Shown here one piece after another: positions 8,997 through 17,170 of a DNA stretch of 63,104 nucleotides. The stretch lies in assembly GCF_006539685.1 (NCBI RefSeq), contig NZ_BJNM01000017.1:1-63104 (forward strand), in the 5' to 3' direction. Made by a program: the position numbers and the translations under genes. The stretch comes from Gluconobacter oxydans. GTDB lineage: Bacteria > Pseudomonadota > Alphaproteobacteria > Acetobacterales > Acetobacteraceae. The stretch's first letter is position 1; each line of letters starts with the position of its first letter. The notes beneath the pieces are model-generated. The model did no database searches. It saw nothing but the letters and a program-made list of their open reading frames with translations, and had not been told where the DNA came from.

Positions 8997-10481
8997 TCAT
9001 GCAGCGGCTTCGGCGTCCCCGTCATCGCTCTGCACGATCCGGGTATTCCCCGGCGTCGGGCGGAAGCGCTTCTCAAGCAGCGCCTCTTCAATGTCCTCAA
9101 GCGACGCACCAGCCGTTTCCGGCACGAAGAAGAACACGAAGACCACGGACGCCAGATTGACGAACGCATAGAACCACATCGTCCAGCTCAGCCCGATGGC
9201 TTCGGCCATGCTCAGCGCCGTGCTGGTCACCAGCAGATCGGCCCCCCACAGCGTCGCAGCATGCAGAGACGTCGCCTGTCCACGCATCGACAGCGGGAAC
9301 ATCTCGGCCCCCAGCAGCCAGCCGCAGACCTGGATTCCGCCAGAATTGAACATCATGAACAGCAGCAGGAACACAACGATCATGTAGGCGCCCACGCTGC
9401 CAGGAGCCGGATGGCTCAGGAACATCACACCAAGCCCGACCAGCGACAGAGCCGCCCCCGGTCCCATGATGAGCATCAGACGACGACGGCCGATCCGGTC
9501 CACGAACATGCAGCCCAGGAACGTCATGATGCAGTAGATCACCGCCACTCCCAGCGACGCCAGAAGCGCCGAGGACGTGCCGAAACCCGCATCATTCAGG
9601 AAGGTCGGCGTATAGTAGATCATCATTTCCAGACCGCCGCACTGCGTGAAGAACGCAACGCCAAGAGCGGCCACGAGTGCGGGACGCACCCAAGGCTGGA
9701 ACAGACCACGCCAGCCACGGTTCTTCGGATCAATCCCTTCCGCGTTCTCACGGATGGTCTGAACCTCGCGGCGGATGGCCCGCTTGGTCGTACGGATCCG
9801 GCCGAGCTGGATGATGGCACTCTTCATGCCTTCGTTCTCAGCAGTCCAGCGCGGGCTCTTGGGCATGAAGAACATCGAGATGAACACGATGGCCGCCGGA
9901 ATGGCCGCAACACCGACCATCGGACGCCAGCCCCAGTTCACGCGCTCCGTAAAGCCGATGATGTTGGCGATCAGAATGCCCAGACCGATGGCCACGTTGA
10001 ACATCGTGACCAGCGTGCCACGACGTTCCTGCGGCGCTAGCTCGGAAATATACATCGGCACGACCTGCGTCGAACCGCCAACCGCCAGCCCCAGCACGAA
10101 GCGCGCGCCAATCAGGCTCCACACATCCGGCGCCAGAGAACAGGCCGTGGCACCCACCACGAACAGACCACTCACCATGCAGGTGGTGTTCCGGCGCCCG
10201 AATTTCTCCGAAAGCCCTCCGGCCGCAAATGCGCCGAAGATGGCACCGAGCAGAATGGCGGATGCAACCCACTCCTTCATGGTGGCACCCAGGCGGAAAT
10301 CATCCCCGATCAGCGGCAGCGTGCCGGAGATGATGCCCGTGTCATAGCCATAGAGACCACCGCAGATCGCGGCGACCACAGCGGCCAGAATCAGCATCAG
10401 CTTGGCGTTGGAAGAAACTTCGATGGACGCGGGATCGATGTGGTCCCGTCCGGTTCGGACTGTTTTCGTATCGTTTTCCAT
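8997..10481 (-). CDS. Sugar-porter MFS transporter
   Basis: The protein (494 residues from ATG 10481) has twelve predicted membrane segments and the sugar porter signatures: GGLYGYDTGIISG in helix 1, SEKFGRRN between helices 2 and 3, MPKSPRW before the central loop, DRIGRRRL after helix 8, and PETAGASLEDIE at the end. These place it with XylE/GalP/AraE-type proton-sugar symporters. The exact sugar or polyol cannot be told. In acetic acid bacteria such porters bring in the minor part of sugar that is not oxidised in the periplasm. The start at 10481 (MENDTK) is preferred over an upstream ATG at 10499. Confidence 0.92.
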   Translation of the reverse strand: MENDTKTVRTGRDHIDPASIEVSSNAKLMLILAAVVAAICGGLYGYDTGIISGTLPLIGDDFRLGATMKEWVASAILLGAIFGAFAAGGLSEKFGRRNTTCMVSGLFVVGATACSLAPDVWSLIGARFVLGLAVGGSTQVVPMYISELAPQERRGTLVTMFNVAIGLGILIANIIGFTERVNWGWRPMVGVAAIPAAIVFISMFFMPKSPRWTAENEGMKSAIIQLGRIRTTKRAIRREVQTIRENAEGIDPKNRGWRGLFQPWVRPALVAALGVAFFTQCGGLEMMIYYTPTFLNDAGFGTSSALLASLGVAVIYCIMTFLGCMFVDRIGRRRLMLIMGPGAALSLVGLGVMFLSHPAPGSVGAYMIVVFLLLFMMFNSGGIQVCGWLLGAEMFPLSMRGQATSLHAATLWGADLLVTSTALSMAEAIGLSWTMWFYAFVNLASVVFVFFFVPETAGASLEDIEEALLEKRFRPTPGNTRIVQSDDGDAEAAA

Positions 10482-10615
10482 AGTGGGATAACATATCACA
10501 AAACGGATGGTTTTTCAGGCCCGGGAGAAAACCGCCACAAATCCGGCCTGAAACACAGTCAGGAAAACACGATCAGGATTGACTATCACACCCGAAGACC
10601 GTCAGGATACGCCCC

Positions 10616-10744
10616 ATGCAGACACCTGACACAACCAATGATGTTCCGGTTATTGGCACGAAAGCGCTGATCATCATGCATGTGATGCTGGTCGCATTCA
10701 TCATGCTGATCCATTTCAAGCTGTCCGGCCTTACAGACTTCTGA
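10616..10744 (+). CDS. Small single-pass membrane peptide, hypothetical
   Basis: This 42-residue reading frame has TCAGGA about 9 nt before its ATG. Its centre is one hydrophobic helix (ALIIMHVMLVAFIMLIHF) after a polar 14-residue head, ending in SGLTDF. It sits in the 250-bp gap between the MFS gene and znuB, and its 3' end overlaps the znuB end by 14 bp in convergent orientation. I recognise no family. The topology and ribosome-binding site argue it may be real; the short length leaves doubt. Confidence 0.45.
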   Translation: MQTPDTTNDVPVIGTKALIIMHVMLVAFIMLIHFKLSGLTDF

Positions 10745-11537
10745 ACCGCCGCCACAGATCGGCCAGCGCGTAGGACAGGGCGGCTCCAAGCCCGATCCAG
10801 AACGGCACAGGCGCGTCCGTCACCCAGGACAGCATCAGCCCGCCCCATGACAGTGCGAGCGCCAGCCCGACCGAGAGCGCAATCCCGGCCAGCGGCCCAA
10901 GCCCGAGTTTCAGCGCCGTCGCGGCTGGCCCGATCATCAGACTGAACGCCAGAAGCGCCCCGGCCACTTCCGCACAGGCCGCACAGGCCAGCGCCGCCAC
11001 GGCCATGAACACCACCGAGACCAGACGCGCCGGCACACCCCGCGCCCGCGCCACTTCCGGCGCCAGACTGGCAAACAGCAGCCGCCGCCCCAGAAACGCC
11101 AGCAGTCCCAGACACAGTACGGCCACACCGCACAGCGCCTCCAGCGTCCGCAGATCAATCCCCAGAACATCGCCAAACAACAGCGTGGTCGCCAGACTGG
11201 AACCCCGGTTGCTCATGTGCAGGAACCAGGCCCCAAGCCCGAGACTAGCCGCGAGAACAAGCCCGATCGTACTGTCCCGCTGGGCCGGAATGCCGCGCTC
11301 CCCTTCCCGCTCGGCCCCGATGACAAACCCGGCCATCAGGCTGAACACCACCATCCCCGACAGCGGCGGAAACCCGAGCCAGACCGCCCCGGCCGCACCG
11401 CTGAAACCGATATGCGAGAGCGCATGGGCCGCAAACGCCTGACGCCGCAGCATCAGGAACCAGCCAACCGTCCCCGCCAGAACCGACACAACCGCCGCGC
11501 CCACAAAGGCATGGCGCATGAAATCAAACTCGAACAT
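10731..11537 (-). CDS. znuB: Zinc/manganese ABC transporter permease
   Basis: This 268-residue ABC-3 family permease is made almost wholly of membrane helices, with the conserved HALSHIGFSGAA segment typical of ZnuB/TroC proteins. It would pass the metal through the inner membrane, driven by the adjacent ZnuC ATPase. ATG 11537 lies inside the end of znuC (14-bp overlap), so the two are translationally coupled. The operon reads znuA-znuC-znuB on the minus strand. Zinc rather than manganese is inferred from the Zur-like palindrome before znuA. Confidence 0.88.
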   Translation of the reverse strand: MFEFDFMRHAFVGAAVVSVLAGTVGWFLMLRRQAFAAHALSHIGFSGAAGAVWLGFPPLSGMVVFSLMAGFVIGAEREGERGIPAQRDSTIGLVLAASLGLGAWFLHMSNRGSSLATTLLFGDVLGIDLRTLEALCGVAVLCLGLLAFLGRRLLFASLAPEVARARGVPARLVSVVFMAVAALACAACAEVAGALLAFSLMIGPAATALKLGLGPLAGIALSVGLALALSWGGLMLSWVTDAPVPFWIGLGAALSYALADLWRRFRSL

Positions 11538-12213
11538 GCAGCCCCCCGTCCGCAAGCTGCACCACGCGCGTCACGGCCCCGGCCAGCGCCTCCGTCTCAT
11601 GCGATGTCAGGACAATCCCGATCCCCAGACGCTCTGTCAGATCCTCCAGCAGACGCACCGTCTGCTCCTGCCCCGCCTGATCGAGCGCCGCCAGAGGCTC
11701 ATCCAGCAGCAGCAGATCCGGATTCCCCGCCAGAGCCTGCGCCAGCCCCACCCGCTGCCGCTCCCCGCCGGACAACAGCCCGAGCGGACGATGCGCAAAC
11801 GCCGACGCCCCCGTCAGCGCCAGAAGCCGGTCCGCTTCCTCACGCCGTGGCCGCAGACGCAGCGGCAGCCCCCAGCGCAGCCCGTCCACCGCCGCCCGGA
11901 CATGACTGACCGCCGGAAGCAGCAGCGCCGCATCCGTCACACTCTGCGGCATGTAACCGATATGCTGCCGCGCCTGCGCCGGTGGCAGACCATGGCTCAG
12001 GATCTCACCGCCCTGAAGCGGAATCAGCCCCAGCATCGCCCGCAGCAGCGTGGACTTCCCGGCCCCGTTCCGCCCGGACAGAAGCGTCATCCCCGAGAGC
12101 GGCACCGTCAGGGACGCATCCCGCAACACGCAGGTCGATCCCGCCGTGAGCGTCACATCCCGCAGGACCAGACCCCGCTCCGGCTGACAGCAGACCTTTT
12201 TAGCGTCCACCAT
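11524..12213 (-). CDS. znuC: Zinc/manganese ABC transporter ATP-binding protein
   Basis: This 229-residue ABC ATPase has Walker A GRNGAGKST (about residues 47-55), Q-loop, signature LSGGERQRVGLAQAL, Walker B LLLLDEP and an H-loop in LTSHE. The frame is open further upstream, but ATG 12213 (MVDAKK) gives the normal N-terminus and overlaps the znuA end by 14 bp. It energises the ZnuB permease. All catalytic motifs are intact. Confidence 0.9.
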   Translation of the reverse strand: MVDAKKVCCQPERGLVLRDVTLTAGSTCVLRDASLTVPLSGMTLLSGRNGAGKSTLLRAMLGLIPLQGGEILSHGLPPAQARQHIGYMPQSVTDAALLLPAVSHVRAAVDGLRWGLPLRLRPRREEADRLLALTGASAFAHRPLGLLSGGERQRVGLAQALAGNPDLLLLDEPLAALDQAGQEQTVRLLEDLTERLGIGIVLTSHETEALAGAVTRVVQLADGGLHVRV

Positions 12214-13087
12214 CACCCAGCGCCTGCTCCACAGTCTGAAGAATCCCGTGAACCCAGCCCTGCCAGGACTGCCCTTGCGGCAGCGTCTCGCCAATCGCCA
12301 CAACCGGCAGCCCCACCGTCTGCGCCCGATCCACCAGCCGGTCGATCTGCGGGGAATGAATGGCCGGATTGGTGATCAGCATCCGCACCTTCCGCCCGTC
12401 GATCAGCGTATCAACCTGCGCCACATCCCGCGGAGACGGTTCGGCATGGTTCATGATCGCCAGCGCAAAACTCTCATCCACGACATCCAGCCCCGCATCC
12501 CGGAGCAGCGTCTCCCCCACCGGTTCGACGGCCGCCACAGGCACGGACTCATGACGCGCCTTCATCGCGGCCAGACGGGCTTTCACACCGTCGAGTTCCT
12601 TCAGGAACGCCCCCAGCCGCGCTTCCACAGCCGATGTCGAAATCCCCGGCTGATGCGCCAGCATGTCCGCAAAGACATGCGCGACTTTCCCCACCGCTTC
12701 AGGATCAAGAAAAAGATGCGGATTATCGCCGGGCTGCCATCCGGCAATCCCCGCCACCACGATCTTTCCGGGCACGGACGCCGCAAACGGCAGCGCCCAG
12801 TCGTCATAGGTCGCCCCGTTCACCACAGCGATCGTCGCCCGCGCCATGGCGCGGGCCATGGAAGGCGACGGCGTCAGATCATGCGGATCAATGCCCGGTG
12901 TCGCGAGCAGGGCATGGGTCTGCACATCCGCCCCGCCGATCTGCGCCGCCACATCGCACCACGCCGCCTCCGCACACACCACGGATACCGGAGTTCGGGA
13001 AGGCTCGGCCTGAGCAGCGGCCAAACCGCTCCCAAGACTGCCCAGAGCCAGGCCAGCCAGCAGAAAAGCCGGGAAACAGCGCATCAT
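12200..13087 (-). CDS. znuA: Zinc/manganese ABC transporter substrate-binding protein
   Basis: This 295-residue cluster A-I periplasmic binding protein starts with a signal peptide (MMRCFPAFLLAGLALGSLG and on to an AxA site near residue 26). Metal-ligand candidates are the His in GIDPHDLTPSP and in DNPHLFLDPEAV, with a further NHAEPSPRD segment and a C-terminal acidic ligand region. It lacks the long His-rich loop of E. coli ZnuA. It leads the operon with znuC and znuB, and a GTTA-N5-TAAC palindrome 30 bp upstream suggests Zur control. A Mn-specific protein of the same family cannot be excluded. Confidence 0.88.
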   Translation of the reverse strand: MMRCFPAFLLAGLALGSLGSGLAAAQAEPSRTPVSVVCAEAAWCDVAAQIGGADVQTHALLATPGIDPHDLTPSPSMARAMARATIAVVNGATYDDWALPFAASVPGKIVVAGIAGWQPGDNPHLFLDPEAVGKVAHVFADMLAHQPGISTSAVEARLGAFLKELDGVKARLAAMKARHESVPVAAVEPVGETLLRDAGLDVVDESFALAIMNHAEPSPRDVAQVDTLIDGRKVRMLITNPAIHSPQIDRLVDRAQTVGLPVVAIGETLPQGQSWQGWVHGILQTVEQALGDGGR

Positions 13088-13116
13088 TTTCCTCGGGAAA
13101 GCGTCATGGGTGTAGC

Positions 13117-13129
13117 GTTATAAAGTAAC
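13117..13129. promoter_or_regulatory. Zur-like operator upstream of znuA
   Basis: GTTATAAAGTAAC is an imperfect palindrome with GTTA/TAAC arms, 30 bp upstream of the znuA start. It resembles AT-rich Zur boxes of proteobacteria. Placement before a zinc-uptake operon makes zinc repression likely (inference). Confidence 0.55.
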
Positions 13130-13160
13130 ACATCCCGCCTGACCACCTCACCAGAACCCC

Positions 13161-13568
13161 TCACCCCTGACGCAGATAGAGCGCCGCAGCAGCAGCCACC
13201 ACCTTGCGCTGGTAATCCAGATTGAGCGGCAGCGTCCGGGAATGATAATCCCCGATCGCCTTCATCAGATTGCCATGCTCGTCATCCAGCGCCCTGCGCA
13301 GGATCATGGCCGCCGCCGCGATGTTGAAACACGGATCAAGCGCCAGTCGCGCCGCAACCTGCGGCACAGGCTGATGGATCATGGACGCAATGGGCAAAAT
13401 CCAGCGCGAATTGATCTGCATGAGCCCGATATCAACCGACCCGTCCGTATTCGTGCTGACATGCCCCATCGTCCCGCCCTCGACCCGCTGGATCGCAGGC
13501 AGGATGCGCGGCGGCAGCCGGTAATGCAGGGCCGAAGCCAGCATGCAGGCCAGCAGACTAGCAGCCAT
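13161..13568 (-). CDS. Lytic transglycosylase (SLT domain, VirB1/IagB-like)
   Basis: This 135-residue protein is mostly one lysozyme-like SLT domain. The catalytic Glu is in ILPAIQRVEGG, followed by DIGLMQINSRW (the GLMQ motif) and IGDYHSR near the end. A short hydrophobic N-terminus (MAASLLACMLASALH) suggests export. Such small enzymes cut peptidoglycan to let secretion, conjugation or flagellar machinery cross the wall. No secretion genes adjoin it here, so the partner is unknown. Confidence 0.85.
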   Translation of the reverse strand: MAASLLACMLASALHYRLPPRILPAIQRVEGGTMGHVSTNTDGSVDIGLMQINSRWILPIASMIHQPVPQVAARLALDPCFNIAAAAMILRRALDDEHGNLMKAIGDYHSRTLPLNLDYQRKVVAAAAALYLRQG

Positions 13569-13675
13569 GGTTACGGACGAAACGCTGTTGAATCATGGTC
13601 CTGACCCTAGCATCGGACGCCCGCGCCTGCCATCCTGAACCCTTCAAGATGACCGCACAGGACAGGAGGACAAGC

Positions 13676-14152
13676 GTGCAGGACACATCCGCGACCCTGA
13701 CACTGGACGCTCTCGGCATTTCCTACGAACGCCATGTCTATGATTACGATCCCTCGGCCGGAAAACTCGGTGTGGCCGCTGCCGCAGCACTCGGCCTGTC
13801 GCCGGATCACGTCCTCAAGACCCTGATGGTGCAGATCGACGGCCGCCCCGCCTGCGTCGTGCTGCCCGCAGACCGCGAACTGGATTTCGCCCGCGTGGCG
13901 CAGGCCTTCGGCGGCCGCAAAGCCAAGATGCTCTCCCGCCCCGATGCCGAACAGCGCACAGGCTACCGCATCGGCGGCGTCAGTCCCTTCGGACAGCGCA
14001 GCACCGTCCCCACCGCCTTCGAACAATGCGGCATGGACGGCCCGCCCGTCGTCATCAATGGAGGCAGCCAGGGACTCCTGATCGAGCTTTCACCCCAAGA
14101 CGCCCTGACCGCCACGAACGGCATCACGGCCGATCTCGTCAAACCGCTTTGA
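13676..14152 (+). CDS. ybaK: YbaK/EbsC-type aminoacyl-tRNA deacylase
   Basis: The protein (158 residues) belongs to the YbaK/ProX superfamily that hydrolyses mischarged tRNA, most likely Cys-tRNA(Pro). Features are the N-terminal LGISYERHVYDYD, LKTLMVQIDGRPACVVLPAD with the conserved Lys, and GYRIGGVSPFGQR. The start is set by AGGAGG placed 6 nt before GTG 13676. Upstream ATG codons at 13595 and 13649 are in frame but lack a ribosome-binding site. The gene is divergent from the transglycosylase gene. Confidence 0.88.
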   Translation: MQDTSATLTLDALGISYERHVYDYDPSAGKLGVAAAAALGLSPDHVLKTLMVQIDGRPACVVLPADRELDFARVAQAFGGRKAKMLSRPDAEQRTGYRIGGVSPFGQRSTVPTAFEQCGMDGPPVVINGGSQGLLIELSPQDALTATNGITADLVKPL

Positions 14153-14203
14153 ACCATCCCAAACCGGACGGTCGCGAACGCGACCACCCGGAACACGGAT
14201 GCC

Positions 14204-14640
14204 TCAGAGCAGATTCTTCGCGCGGCTGAGGACCATGTTGCAGACTTTCTGCTTCATCTGCCCCTTCAGGCTCGACAGCGAGAACGCATTGCTGTCCCCC
14301 GTCAGAAGCTGCCCCTGCTGACCAGCCGTGTAATCGCTGGACGACGTCACGTCCTGCTTGCCGGTCAGGCTGCTCAGGGCCGAGGTCGCGCCGCTGCCGC
14401 TCAGATAGTTGTTCTGCACACAGTAGCTCAGAACACCGGCGACATTGCCCGTGCTGGCGGAAGAGATGTTCGGCAGCATGCTGCTCATCATGCCGGTGCA
14501 CCGGTCATGCCACTCATGCCCGACATGCCGCTCATGGCATTGCCCGCACTGCCAACGCCCGGAATGGACTGGGCATGAGCCGACGAGACAACAAGACCAG
14601 CTGCCGCAAGAACCGCGAAAATACCGTTTGAGTAACGCAC
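14204..14640 (-). pseudogene. DUF2501-family secreted protein, frameshifted after the signal peptide
   Basis: The 5' part starts at GTG 14640 behind a GAAGGAG ribosome-binding site. It encodes a signal peptide (RYSNGIFAVLAAAGLVVSS, then AHAQ) and a short MSGMSGMSGM repeat, and stops at TGA 14488-14490. The DUF2501 domain (YjjA-like, ending in KGQMKQKVCNMVLSRAKNLL) continues in the frame of ATG 14491, one base displaced. One missing base near 14491 would explain this; the stop and the next ATG overlap as ATGA. It may be a true mutation, slippage at the GGCATG-type repeat, or a sequence error. The family is of unknown function, periplasmic, with a conserved Cys pair (SYCVQN and KVCNM). Confidence 0.7.
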
Positions 14641-14765
14641 CGTATTTCTCCTTCAGAGAACGTTCAGGGCAGCACCTGCCAGAAGTCGGAAACCGTCGCT
14701 GCCAGAATTCATACCGACCCGGGGTTACGCTAACATAGCTGGACAGCAGGTCCACCCTTGCCGTC

Positions 14766-15947
14766 TCAGCAGAACTCCCGCGCCGCGCCATAGATATGGT
14801 AAAGCGAACTGGCCGGCACATCCGCAACGCTCGCCCTTCCGGACGCATCAAACCGGTCGATCCACACAGCACGCGTGCTGTCGGGAATGAACGTCGCAAA
14901 GAAATGCTCCGTCAGGCCCCGCAGGATCTCCGGGCTCTCGTTCCGGCAGATCAGCAGGCGGCACAGCTCGGTCTGCGGCCAGATCCGCGTGGCGTTTTCC
15001 AGGGAGCGTCCATCATCCGCAATGACATCCCGCACCGCGGCCCCCTGCACATCCGACCGCACGCCGTGACGCATCCCGAACGCGAACAGCCCGTCCGCAG
15101 CCTGCCGGATCGCCCCGGAGTCCTGCGCCCCAGAATTCAGTCGCAGATAATCCCCCAGCAGCCAGGACCATTCGAACAGATGCCCCGGCTCCACCCGGTT
15201 TTCCCCCGAAGCCGCCACAGGCCGCCAGTCCGCCCCGAATTCCTCGGGCAACACCCCGGCCCCCGGCTGGATCAGCCGCTCCAGCGCCAGACGCACCAGA
15301 GCCGTCGCCTCATCCAGATAAAAGCTGTCTCCCGACACCTCGAACAGCACCAGAAACGCCTCAAGCAGATGCATGTGCGGGTTCTGATGCCGCACAGCTC
15401 CCGTAACCCCCGGTGCCGTCAGCGACACTTCATCCAGAAATCCGCCATGCTCCGCCGCGAAGATCTGGTGAAGCTCCACAACCGTCTGCCGCGCCACCGC
15501 GAGGAAATCCGGATTGCCGCTCACCCGGTAAGCCCAGCCATAGGCAAAGAGAATGAAGGCATGCGCATAAAGATCGCGCTGCGTCCCGACCGGCGACCCG
15601 TCCGGCGCCACGGAAAAGATCCACCCCGCCTGGCCATCCCGATGCCGGTAAAGCCGCTCGACTTCTTCGAGACATGCCAGCGCCTGCGCCGAAGCATCAT
15701 GCAGCCCGTCCAGCGCAGCCCGACAGAATGTCGAGATCTGCCGCGCCTGCACCATCAGCCGCGAGGCCGGCAGAACCAGCGGTTCTCCGGAAAATGTCAG
15801 TCGCTCATGATAAAGACGCCGCCCGCGATCAAACCCGACGCCGCTCCAGGCTGGCAGCACCGTCCGCGTGAGCCAGCCGCTCCACAGCGCCCGCTGGTCA
15901 ACATCCATGAAGGTGGGCAAGGGGGCGTGTCGCGTTCCGGTCTGCAT
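14766..15947 (-). CDS. N-acylglucosamine 2-epimerase (AGE)/mannose isomerase-family protein
   Basis: The protein (393 residues from ATG 15947; ATG 15908 also possible) is a helical (alpha/alpha)6-barrel sugar epimerase or isomerase. Family marks are QNPHMHLLEAFLVLFE, EPGHLFEWSWLL and the C-terminal SSLYHIYGA, which carry the conserved His residues of the barrel. The frame runs open through the neighbouring tRNA, so a start inside 15908-15947 is needed. Known relatives interconvert GlcNAc/ManNAc, mannose/fructose/glucose (YihS, ManI) or cellobiose. In this sugar-oxidising setting a mannose/fructose isomerase is plausible but not shown. Confidence 0.85.
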   Translation of the reverse strand: MQTGTRHAPLPTFMDVDQRALWSGWLTRTVLPAWSGVGFDRGRRLYHERLTFSGEPLVLPASRLMVQARQISTFCRAALDGLHDASAQALACLEEVERLYRHRDGQAGWIFSVAPDGSPVGTQRDLYAHAFILFAYGWAYRVSGNPDFLAVARQTVVELHQIFAAEHGGFLDEVSLTAPGVTGAVRHQNPHMHLLEAFLVLFEVSGDSFYLDEATALVRLALERLIQPGAGVLPEEFGADWRPVAASGENRVEPGHLFEWSWLLGDYLRLNSGAQDSGAIRQAADGLFAFGMRHGVRSDVQGAAVRDVIADDGRSLENATRIWPQTELCRLLICRNESPEILRGLTEHFFATFIPDSTRAVWIDRFDASGRASVADVPASSLYHIYGAAREFC

Positions 15948-16039
15948 CCGACTGCCGTATGAGAGCTGAACGCCCGCGTCAACAGATCGCGAGCTGCTAC
16001 GGCGGAGCTGAAACAGAAATTTCAGATTTTCAGGGAAAC

Positions 16040-16115
16040 TGGTGGAGCCAATCGGGATCGAACCGACGACCTCCTGAATGCCATTCAGGCGCTCTCCCAA
16101 CTGAGCTATGGCCCC
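16040..16115 (-). tRNA. tRNA-Ala (GGC)
   Basis: A full 76-nt cloverleaf is visible on the minus strand: acceptor GGGGCCA/TGGCTCC, D arm AGCTCAGTTGGGAGAGC, anticodon stem CCTGA/TCAGG with loop ATGGCAT (anticodon GGC), T arm GGTTCGATCC, and encoded CCA. Confidence 0.97.
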
Positions 16116-16205
16116 ACGTGTTTCAAGCGGCCCCTTTGGGACGGGGCCGGATGAGGGCGGTATATCGTCATGATTTCGCCCTGACAAGCCTGAAAAACAG
16201 ATTTT

Positions 16206-16817
16206 TTAGGCCGCAAGGACCTTCAGTTCCCGCAGTTCCTCCAGGAGTGGCAACAGCGGCAGTCCCATCACGGCATCCTGCACCCCCTCGACAGCCGAAA
16301 AAAGCTGTATCCCGGGGCCTTCAAGCCGATACGCCCCTACACAGGACAGGATCGCCGGTCCTTCACGCTCCAGATAGGCCTTCAGAAAGTCGTCAGAGAA
16401 ATCCCGCATCGTCAGCCGCGGCGAGGCCAGATGCTCCCAGACCTTCTCGCCCCCCTTATAGAGAACGACTGCCGTGCGCAGGACATGCGTCCGCCCCCGC
16501 AACCGGCGCAGATGCTCCGCCGCCTCGGCCACAGACCCTGGCTTGGCAAACGCTACCCCGTCCAGATCGAGGATCTGGTCCGCCGCAACCGTTAGCTCAT
16601 CAAAGCCCACATCCCGCGTCGCAAGATTGGCTTTTGCATCCGCCAGCGCGATGGCCGTTTGGGAAAGCGTGTGGCCCTGCTCTTCGCAGGATCGCCGCAA
16701 CGCCTCCTCGTCCAGATCGACCGGTCTGGCCTGCACGGCCAGCCCCGCATTTTCGAGCAGCATGCGCCGGGCCGAAGAGCCGCTGGCAAGAATGAGGGAA
16801 GTACTGAAAGACATCAT
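16206..16817 (-). CDS. Maf-family nucleotide pyrophosphatase, YceF-like
   Basis: This 203-residue Maf/Ham1-type pyrophosphatase has the N-terminal LILASGSSARRMLLENAGL phosphate-binding loop and AADQILDLDG. The ADQ form of the second motif matches the YceF subgroup, which acts on 7-methyl-GTP, while the second Maf in this window has ADTVV. The gene is divergent from hemE across the candidate origin, matching the maf/hemE arrangement around alphaproteobacterial oriC. Its function is house-cleaning of modified nucleotides; substrate preference is by subfamily inference. Confidence 0.85.
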   Translation of the reverse strand: MMSFSTSLILASGSSARRMLLENAGLAVQARPVDLDEEALRRSCEEQGHTLSQTAIALADAKANLATRDVGFDELTVAADQILDLDGVAFAKPGSVAEAAEHLRRLRGRTHVLRTAVVLYKGGEKVWEHLASPRLTMRDFSDDFLKAYLEREGPAILSCVGAYRLEGPGIQLFSAVEGVQDAVMGLPLLPLLEELRELKVLAA

Positions 16818-17170
16818 GAAGTACGACTCCGTACTATCGACTGTTGGAACAGGGACGAGTACTGCGGATCACCCGGTGAAGAGATTGCGTCAGTACTGGG
16901 GTACATGGGGATAGTACCTGCCCTTGCGAAAGGAGTACCGAGTACCGTGGATTGTACGGTACACCAGCCGGAACTGGGGGTTGTACACAGGCTCTCTGTG
17001 GGCAATTCGGGATTGAATCAACGACTCCCTTGCAAAGTGCGGCTTCCGGAGTTGTACACAGTGTGAGTAAGACGGGGTACATTTTCAGAAAGCCGGGTAC
17101 CCCGGTATCCACAGGGATCATCTTAACCTCCAGCATTTCTTTCTTTTTTCTTTTATGATTAGTGGGCGAC
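16818..17170. other. oriC: Candidate chromosomal replication origin (oriC), GTAC-rich
   Basis: This 353-bp gene-free gap separates divergent maf and hemE. It holds DnaA-box-like 9-mers: TTGTACACA at 16981-16989 and 17052-17060, GTATCCACA at 17105-17113, and TTGCCCACA on the minus strand at 16997-17005. Three GANTC (CcrM-type) sites lie at 16825, 17015 and 17023. GTAC occurs 14 times between 16821 and 17100, where about one is expected. An AT-rich T-tract (17136-17160), suitable for unwinding, precedes hemE. Origins next to hemE are known in Caulobacter and Rickettsia. None of the boxes is a perfect TTATCCACA, and I saw no clean strand-skew switch, so this remains a prediction. Confidence 0.6.

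Noticed and set aside
14169-14184. Perfect inverted repeat GGTCGCG/CGCGACC as a terminator
   Set aside because: There is no T-run on either strand and the loop is only two bases; kept out as too weak.
15948-16187. N-terminal extension of the AGE-family gene through the tRNA-Ala
   Set aside because: The tRNA cloverleaf is complete; the extra 80 residues are the translated tRNA region and match no family.
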